Assembly: GCA_020442065.1 (NCBI GenBank)
Contig: JAGRKZ010000019.1
Location: 1 to 64,000 of the forward strand
Source: Bauldia sp.
GTDB taxonomy: Bacteria > Pseudomonadota > Alphaproteobacteria > Rhizobiales > Kaistiaceae
Length of the DNA: 64,000 bases
Reading direction: 5' to 3'
Shown in pieces: positions 59,609 through 64,000 of this stretch. A program made the position numbers and the translations under genes. Position 1 is the first letter of the stretch. Every line of letters begins with the position of its first letter. The notes beneath the pieces are model-generated. The model had not been told where the DNA came from. It ran no database searches and saw only the letters and a program-made list of their open reading frames with translations.

Positions 59609-60952
59609 ATGCACGGAGTGATCCCACCGATCCGCCACCGGATCGCAATCGTTGGAACCGGCATCTCCGGGATGTCCGCCGCGTGGCTTCTGTCACAGCG
59701 ACACGATATCACCGTGTACGAGCAGGCAGATCGCATCGGGGGACACAGCAACACTGTGCTGCTCCGCGGGGGCACGAACGCGGTCGCCGTGGACACCGGC
59801 TTCATCGTCTACAACGAGCGGACCTATCCGAACCTCACGGCGCTCTTCGCTCATCTCGACGTTCCGACCACGCCATCGGACATGTCGTTCTCGGTTTCTC
59901 TCGACGACGGCGCGTTCGAGTACGCCGGCGGCTGTGGCCTCAACGGCCTCATCGCCCAGAAACGCAATATCGCCCGACCTCGTTACTGGTCTCTGCTCGG
60001 TGATCTTGTGCGCTTCTACCGGAGCGCTGCCCAAGACCTGCCAGAACTCGACGCCACCACTGTCTCGCTCCGTGACTATCTCCACGTACGCGGCTACGGC
60101 TCCGCATTCCGCGACGACCACCTGTTGCCGATGGCCGCCGCGATTTGGTCGGCGCCGACCGAGACCATCCTCGACTTCCCGGCGGCGAGCTTCATCCGCT
60201 TCTTCGACAACCACGGGCTGCTTGAATTCCGGGACCGTCCGCAATGGCGAACGGTGGTCGGCGGCAGTCGTGTCTATGCCGAACGCCTGACAGCGCCCTA
60301 TAGAGACCGTATCCGTCTTGGTGCGGCCGTATCGGAGATCGTGCGCGAGTGCGGGCAGGTCCGCGTCCGCGACTCATCCGGCCATACCGAGACCTTCGAC
60401 CACGTCGTCGTCGCCACACACGCCAACCAGGCGCTCAGGATGCTTGCGGACCCGAGCGATGAGGAGAGGGATCTGCTCGGCGCCTTCCGCTACAGCCGCA
60501 ATCTTGCAGTCCTTCACGCCGATCCAGTGCTGATGCCGAAGCGCCGGGCGGCCTGGGCGGCCTGGAACCATCTCGGCCGCGGCCAGCAGGCGTCCGTCAC
60601 CTATTGGATGAACCGCCTCCAGCCGCTCCCCGATACAACGCCGCTGTTCGTCACCCTCAACCCCACAGTGACGCCGCGGGATCTCTTCTGCTCCGAGACT
60701 TACGAGCATCCGATCCTCGACGCAGCCGCCGCGGGCGCGCAGCGCCACCTTTGGTCGCTCCAGGGCCGGCTCAACACATGGTTCTGCGGCGCACACTTTG
60801 GCGCAGGCTTCCACGAAGACGCGCTTCAGGCCGGGCTTGCCGTTGCCGAGGCTCTCGGCGGCGGGCGGCGCCCGTGGCTGGTGACCGGCGAGTCCAGCCG
60901 CATCTTCGTCACCCCGATGCGCACACCGCCGGCGCAACGGATCGCCGCATGA
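59609..60952 (+). CDS. FAD-dependent amine-oxidase-like desaturase/oxidoreductase
   Basis: 447 aa. FAD loop AIVGTGISGMSAAWLLSQRH, then TVYEQADRIGGHSNT. The substrate region has NERTYPNLTALFAHLDVP, and the C-terminus contains TWFCGAHFGAGFHEDALQAG, the second FAD contact. This protein type is nearly always encoded with DUF1365 and a Cfa-type methyltransferase. In Rhodobacter a related flavoprotein (UfaD) desaturates methylated fatty acids on the way to furan fatty acids. First gene of the plus-strand operon under the sigma promoter at 59525. Confidence 0.85.
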   Translation: MHGVIPPIRHRIAIVGTGISGMSAAWLLSQRHDITVYEQADRIGGHSNTVLLRGGTNAVAVDTGFIVYNERTYPNLTALFAHLDVPTTPSDMSFSVSLDDGAFEYAGGCGLNGLIAQKRNIARPRYWSLLGDLVRFYRSAAQDLPELDATTVSLRDYLHVRGYGSAFRDDHLLPMAAAIWSAPTETILDFPAASFIRFFDNHGLLEFRDRPQWRTVVGGSRVYAERLTAPYRDRIRLGAAVSEIVRECGQVRVRDSSGHTETFDHVVVATHANQALRMLADPSDEERDLLGAFRYSRNLAVLHADPVLMPKRRAAWAAWNHLGRGQQASVTYWMNRLQPLPDTTPLFVTLNPTVTPRDLFCSETYEHPILDAAAAGAQRHLWSLQGRLNTWFCGAHFGAGFHEDALQAGLAVAEALGGGRRPWLVTGESSRIFVTPMRTPPAQRIAA

Positions 60953-61740
60953 CGACCCGCTCCGCCCTCTACGCCGGCTCGGTCATGCACCGGCGGTTCC
61001 GGCCGAAGCCCCACCGGCTGCGCTACCGCCTTTTCTGGCTGCTGCTCGACCTCGACGAGATCGATGCAGTCGTCGCCCGGTTGAGGCTCTTGTCTCGCAA
61101 CCGGTTCAATCTCCTCTCCTTCCACGATCGCGATCTCGGTGACGGGAGCGGAGCCCGCCTTGCCGACCAGGTACGGGGAAAGCTTGCCGCGGCCGGCATC
61201 TCGCGTGCGGGCGTTGGCATTTCCATACTCACCATGCCCCGCGTTCTCGGATATGCCTTCAACCCGATCAGCATCTTCTTCTGCCGCGACGGTGACGGCG
61301 TGCTCCGCGCCATCGTCTACGAGGTCCACAACACGTTCGGCGAACGGCACAGCTACGTCCTTCCGACCGACGGTGACGGCCCGGTCAGTCACAGCACCGC
61401 CAAGGTGTTTCACGTCTCCCCCTTCCTCGGCATGGATATGCGCTACGCTTTTCGTGTCCAGCCGCCCGGCGAGCGGGTCTCGGTGGCGATCCGCGGGGAA
61501 GACAGCGCAGGGCCGTTGATCGTCGCCACACTTGGTGCTGAGCGGCAGCCGCTGACCGACGGCATGCTCGTCCGGATGCTGGCCACTTACCCTCTCATGA
61601 CCGTCAAGGTTACGGCCGGCATCTACTGGCATGCCCTCCGCATGGTCATCGGCGGCTTCAGCATCTTTCGCCATCCCAAGCGGGAAATGCCATTGGTCTC
61701 GTCCCCCCGTCATGCCGATACCGGGATTCCGCCACGATGA
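60949..61740 (+). CDS. DUF1365 family protein
   Basis: 263 aa from ATG 60949, overlapping the flavoprotein stop by ATGA. The family pattern starts at once: LYAGSVMHRRFRPKPHRLRY, FWLLLDLDEI, LGYAFNPISIFFCRD, IVYEVHNTFGERHSYVL and KVFHVSPFLGMDMRYAFRV. The conserved N-P-x-S-x-F and HxHxF-like regions are intact. Cytoplasmic; biochemical function unknown, but always linked to Cfa-like and flavoprotein genes in lipid modification. It overlaps the next gene by ATGA too. Confidence 0.9.
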   Translation: MTTRSALYAGSVMHRRFRPKPHRLRYRLFWLLLDLDEIDAVVARLRLLSRNRFNLLSFHDRDLGDGSGARLADQVRGKLAAAGISRAGVGISILTMPRVLGYAFNPISIFFCRDGDGVLRAIVYEVHNTFGERHSYVLPTDGDGPVSHSTAKVFHVSPFLGMDMRYAFRVQPPGERVSVAIRGEDSAGPLIVATLGAERQPLTDGMLVRMLATYPLMTVKVTAGIYWHALRMVIGGFSIFRHPKREMPLVSSPRHADTGIPPR

Positions 61741-62954
61741 GCGCGGTCAACTCCAGGGATTCGGCCACCATTACGAGCGCCGCGCCGAGCCTCCTGGTAC
61801 GGCTCCTCGAGCGGAGCATTCCGCCGGTTACCACCGGAAGGCTGTCCGTGACGCTGCCGAGCGGCGAGACTGTGACGCGCATCGGGATCCGCGCCGGAGC
61901 CGAGGCGCGAATACTCGTCCGTCGCCCCCGGGCGCTGCGTCGCATTCTCCTCGACGGTGAGGTCGGCTTCGTCCACGGCTATCTCGACGACGACTGGTCG
62001 ACGCCGGACCTCCCGGCCTTGCTCTCTTTCCTCCTCGCGAACGAGGACTCGCTCCGGCCTGGCCGGCGTGCTTCCGTACTGACAGCGCTCCGCAACCGGA
62101 TCCGACATGCGCTCCGTGCCAATACGCGCCGCGGCAGCCGCCGGAACATCGCTGCCCACTATGATCTCGGCAATGCTTTCTACGAGCGCTGGCTCGACGC
62201 CGGGATGAACTACTCCTCCGCGATCTACGATGGCGGAGAGAGCCTCGAGACGGCGCAGGAGGCAAAGATCGAGCGGATCGTCGACCTCCTCGAATTGCGC
62301 GGAGGAGAGCGCGTTCTCGAGATCGGCTGCGGCTGGGGAGCGCTGGCCGAGCGTATCGCGCCGAAGGTGGCGTATACCGGCATTACACTCTCGACCGAGC
62401 AACGCGACTACGTGCTCCGTCGGCTCGCAACGGCCCCCAACAGTCCGGATGTCCGCCTACAGGACTATCGCGACGTCTCCGGGACCTACGATCGAGTTGT
62501 CTCGATCGAGATGTTCGAGGCCGTCGGCGAGCGGTACTGGCCTCTCTACTTCGACAAGCTCCGCGCCGCTCTCTCGGCCGGCGGCGTGGCGGTGCTTCAG
62601 GTGATCACGATCGCAGCATCCCGATTCCCCGCCTATCGCCAACGTCCGGATTTCATTCAACGCCACATCTTTCCCGGCGGCATGCTGCCGACCTTGGCGC
62701 ATCTCGAGGGGCTTGCGGCACACAGCGGCTTCGCGATCGCCGAGCGTCAGTCATTTGGCCTGAGCTATGCCGACACGCTTCGCGAATGGCGTTATCGTTT
62801 CAACCGTGCCTGGCCCTCGATCGAGGCCCTCGGCTTCGACGAACGGTTCAGGCGAATGTGGGAGTACTACCTCGTCTACTGCGAGACAGGATTTCGTCAT
62901 CAGACGATCGATGTGAGCCTTCTAAAGTTCGTTCCGGAACGCGGCGCCCGTTAA
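61737..62954 (+). CDS. Cyclopropane-fatty-acyl-phospholipid synthase-type SAM methyltransferase (B)
   Basis: 405 aa, near E. coli Cfa in length. N-terminal lipid-binding domain (residues about 20-130, FVHGYLDDDWSTPDLPALLS). Catalytic domain: AHYDLGNAFYERWLDAGMNY, SAIYDGGESLETAQEAKIER, SAM site RVLEIGCGWGALAERIA, GITLSTEQRDYVLRR, VVSIEMFEAVGERYW, FIQRHIFPGGMLPT, FGLSYADTLREWRYRF and YYLVYCETGFRHQTIDV. It transfers a methylene or methyl group from SAM to membrane unsaturated acyl chains. With flavoprotein and DUF1365 it resembles the UfaM-type system. Confidence 0.9.
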   Translation: MSAVNSRDSATITSAAPSLLVRLLERSIPPVTTGRLSVTLPSGETVTRIGIRAGAEARILVRRPRALRRILLDGEVGFVHGYLDDDWSTPDLPALLSFLLANEDSLRPGRRASVLTALRNRIRHALRANTRRGSRRNIAAHYDLGNAFYERWLDAGMNYSSAIYDGGESLETAQEAKIERIVDLLELRGGERVLEIGCGWGALAERIAPKVAYTGITLSTEQRDYVLRRLATAPNSPDVRLQDYRDVSGTYDRVVSIEMFEAVGERYWPLYFDKLRAALSAGGVAVLQVITIAASRFPAYRQRPDFIQRHIFPGGMLPTLAHLEGLAAHSGFAIAERQSFGLSYADTLREWRYRFNRAWPSIEALGFDERFRRMWEYYLVYCETGFRHQTIDVSLLKFVPERGAR

Positions 62955-63082
62955 GCGGGTTCAGGAGCTGAGCGCGCTCCGATCGACGACAATTCATGCC
63001 CCTCGGGCCCAGGGCATCAACGAAATATCCTTCGCCACTCGAACCGATGTCGAGCTCGTGATCAGACTCCGGGTCTGCACCG

Positions 63083-63111
63083 TGATCCGGCTGCATTGCT
63101 GCGCCGTAACA
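63083..63111 (+). promoter_or_regulatory. RpoE-type promoter for fasciclin copy 2
   Basis: TGATCC (63083-63088), 17 bases, GTAACA (63106-63111), 48 bases before the ATG at 63159. It is the fourth member of the motif family found in this window. Confidence 0.75.
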
Positions 63112-63158
63112 AGGTCGTCTTATCCGATAGACAAACACTAACCCGAATGGAGACCATC

Positions 63159-63632
63159 ATGAAGTTCATCAAGCTCGCGGCGGCAGGTGTTGTTGCAGCC
63201 TCTCTGATCGGCCCCGCTCAGGCCGCCGACATCGTCGACACTGCGGTTGACGCTGGTACTTTCAACACGCTGGTCGCCGCGGTGAAGGCCGCCGATTTGG
63301 TGGATACGCTTAAGGGCGCTGGCCCGTTCACGGTGTTTGCCCCGACGGACGAAGCTTTTGCCGCACTGCCGGCCGGGACGGTTGACGACCTTCTGAAGCC
63401 CGAAAACAAGGAGAAACTCGTCGCTGTCCTGACCTACCATGTCGTTCCGGGCAAGGTGATGTCCTCGGACCTGACGGACGGCATGATGGCCAAGACCGTC
63501 GAGGGCGCCGATGTCACGATCGATCTCGATAACGGCGTAATGGTCAATGACGCGAAAGTGGTCACCGCGGACATCGCGGCGGACAACGGCGTGATCCACG
63601 TGATCGACAAAGTCATCCTGCCTCCCATGTAG
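63159..63632 (+). CDS. Secreted fasciclin (FAS1) domain protein, copy 2
   Basis: 157 aa from ATG 63159 with GGAG before it; ATG 63147 would add METI. Signal peptide ([20 protein letters not shown]) and one FAS1 domain: [76 protein letters not shown]. About half of the residues match copy 1 at 28399-28893. Exported adhesion or ligand-binding protein. A perfect 15-bp hairpin ends the gene. Confidence 0.92.
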   Translation: MKFIKLAAAGVVAASLIGPAQAADIVDTAVDAGTFNTLVAAVKAADLVDTLKGAGPFTVFAPTDEAFAALPAGTVDDLLKPENKEKLVAVLTYHVVPGKVMSSDLTDGMMAKTVEGADVTIDLDNGVMVNDAKVVTADIAADNGVIHVIDKVILPPM

Positions 63633-63651
63633 TCGAGCGAGTGGGCGTTCT

Positions 63652-63681
63652 GAAACCGGCCATCGCGCGATGGCCGGTTTC
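63652..63681. terminator. Perfect 15-bp inverted repeat, terminator
   Basis: GAAACCGGCCATCGC (63652-63666) is followed directly by its reverse complement GCGATGGCCGGTTTC (63667-63681). It lies 20 bases after the fasciclin stop. A four-base loop would form in the centre. The arms end in TTTC and GAAA, so it could stop transcription from either side. Confidence 0.8.
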
Positions 63682-63927
63682 AAACGATCACACTTGGTCG
63701 GCAATCGACCCTGCAATGGACGAGCGCAGCGACCGATCGCCGTTCCGAAAGGAGGGCGGACACTGCGACCCGCCAATGCCCTCTGGCTGATGGCGTCGGT
63801 CGGGGCAATGCGGGGGGTTTCGAATAGCGAATATTGCCCCGGCGAGGCATGCTGTTCGGAAACGACCCAAGCGCGCCCCTCCCTCCATGAACCGCGTTGC
63901 CCGCTGGAGGCGAACGGGGAGGCGCGC
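63682..63927. other. Intergenic region, nothing recognised
   Basis: About 245 bases between the terminator hairpin and the partial gene at the window edge. No protein-like frame or promoter motif was identified. Confidence 0.4.
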
Positions 63928-64000
63928 TCAAGACCGCGGCTTTACCAGTTCCTTGAGCAACGGATTGGGAAATCGCCGCGAAGGTGTCACCGCATAGAAG
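63928..64000 (-). CDS. C-terminal end of a probable LysR-type regulator (partial)
   Basis: The minus strand from the window edge reads FYAVTPSRRFPNPLLKEL, a short tail, then TGA at 63930-63928. The F-Y-A-V-T-x-S-R-R pattern followed by a short basic helix is typical of the last 25 residues of LysR regulators. Only 24 codons are visible, so the assignment is tentative. Confidence 0.4.
   Translation of the reverse strand, partial: FYAVTPSRRFPNPLLKELVKPRS

Overview
The window looks like chromosomal DNA of a high-GC alphaproteobacterium. The signs are strongly GC-biased codon third positions, a zinc-type RpoE/ChrR sigma and anti-sigma pair, DUF3572, DUF6512 and DUF3489 proteins, PhyH and SDR catabolic operons, and phage genes of the kind found in alphaproteobacterial prophages. 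Species cannot be fixed. No rRNA, tRNA or CRISPR array was recognised.

Layout. (1) 1-2245: phage-like leftovers (two tandem copies of a small HTH protein, the second cut by an amber codon), a uracil-DNA-glycosylase-like protein and a serine recombinase. (2) 2350-15581: a fragment of an ABM monooxygenase gene, then a carbohydrate operon. It holds a regulator that fuses a winged helix to a solute-binding-protein fold, a complete MalFGK-type ABC importer, a sugar isomerase, a zinc dehydrogenase, a GH32-like hydrolase and two paralogues of an unrecognised 475-479 aa protein. (3) 15582-16377: non-coding DNA with nine copies of a 12-bp repeat in both orientations. (4) 16378-18677: DUF3572 and a secreted amidohydrolase. 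(5) 18899-27760: a second phage-like island (RuvC-like nuclease, DUF6378, tail protein Z, ParB-methyltransferase) carrying a 1260-aa SIR2-domain protein that resembles anti-phage defence sirtuins, and a GYD gene broken by an amber codon. (6) 27596-32932: DUF6512, a fasciclin protein, DUF3489, an MlaC/LolD/FtsX-like export unit and a lycopene-cyclase-domain protein. (7) 33494-37866: a two-gene lipid unit, FAAL-ACP-thioester reductase plus an AlkB-like membrane di-iron enzyme. (8) 37937-38958: an RTX remnant and a decayed IS3-family element. (9) 39035-53725: a second catabolic island with two divergent transcription units around an IclR regulator. It includes an RbsABC-type importer, four dehydrogenases (three SDR, one GMC), two aminotransferases, M24 and M81 peptidase-family enzymes, PhyH and a mannonate-dehydratase-like enzyme. 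(10) 54041-63632: membrane proteins and the rpoE-chrR locus, with two divergent lipid-modification operons that each end in a cyclopropane-synthase-type methyltransferase, followed by a second fasciclin gene.

The best-supported new observation is a local sigma-factor regulon. Four sites share TGATCC, exactly 17 bases, then GTAnnA. They lie upstream of rpoE-chrR, of the divergent FAD-oxidase/DUF1365/Cfa operon, and of both fasciclin genes, which are about 35 kb apart. The two sites at rpoE are back to back, so their -35 boxes form a perfect palindrome. Other leads are the repeat array, the large SIR2 protein in phage debris, the HTH-SBP regulator, the near-identical core of the two 475-479 aa paralogues, and the FAAL-ACP-TR/AlkB pair.
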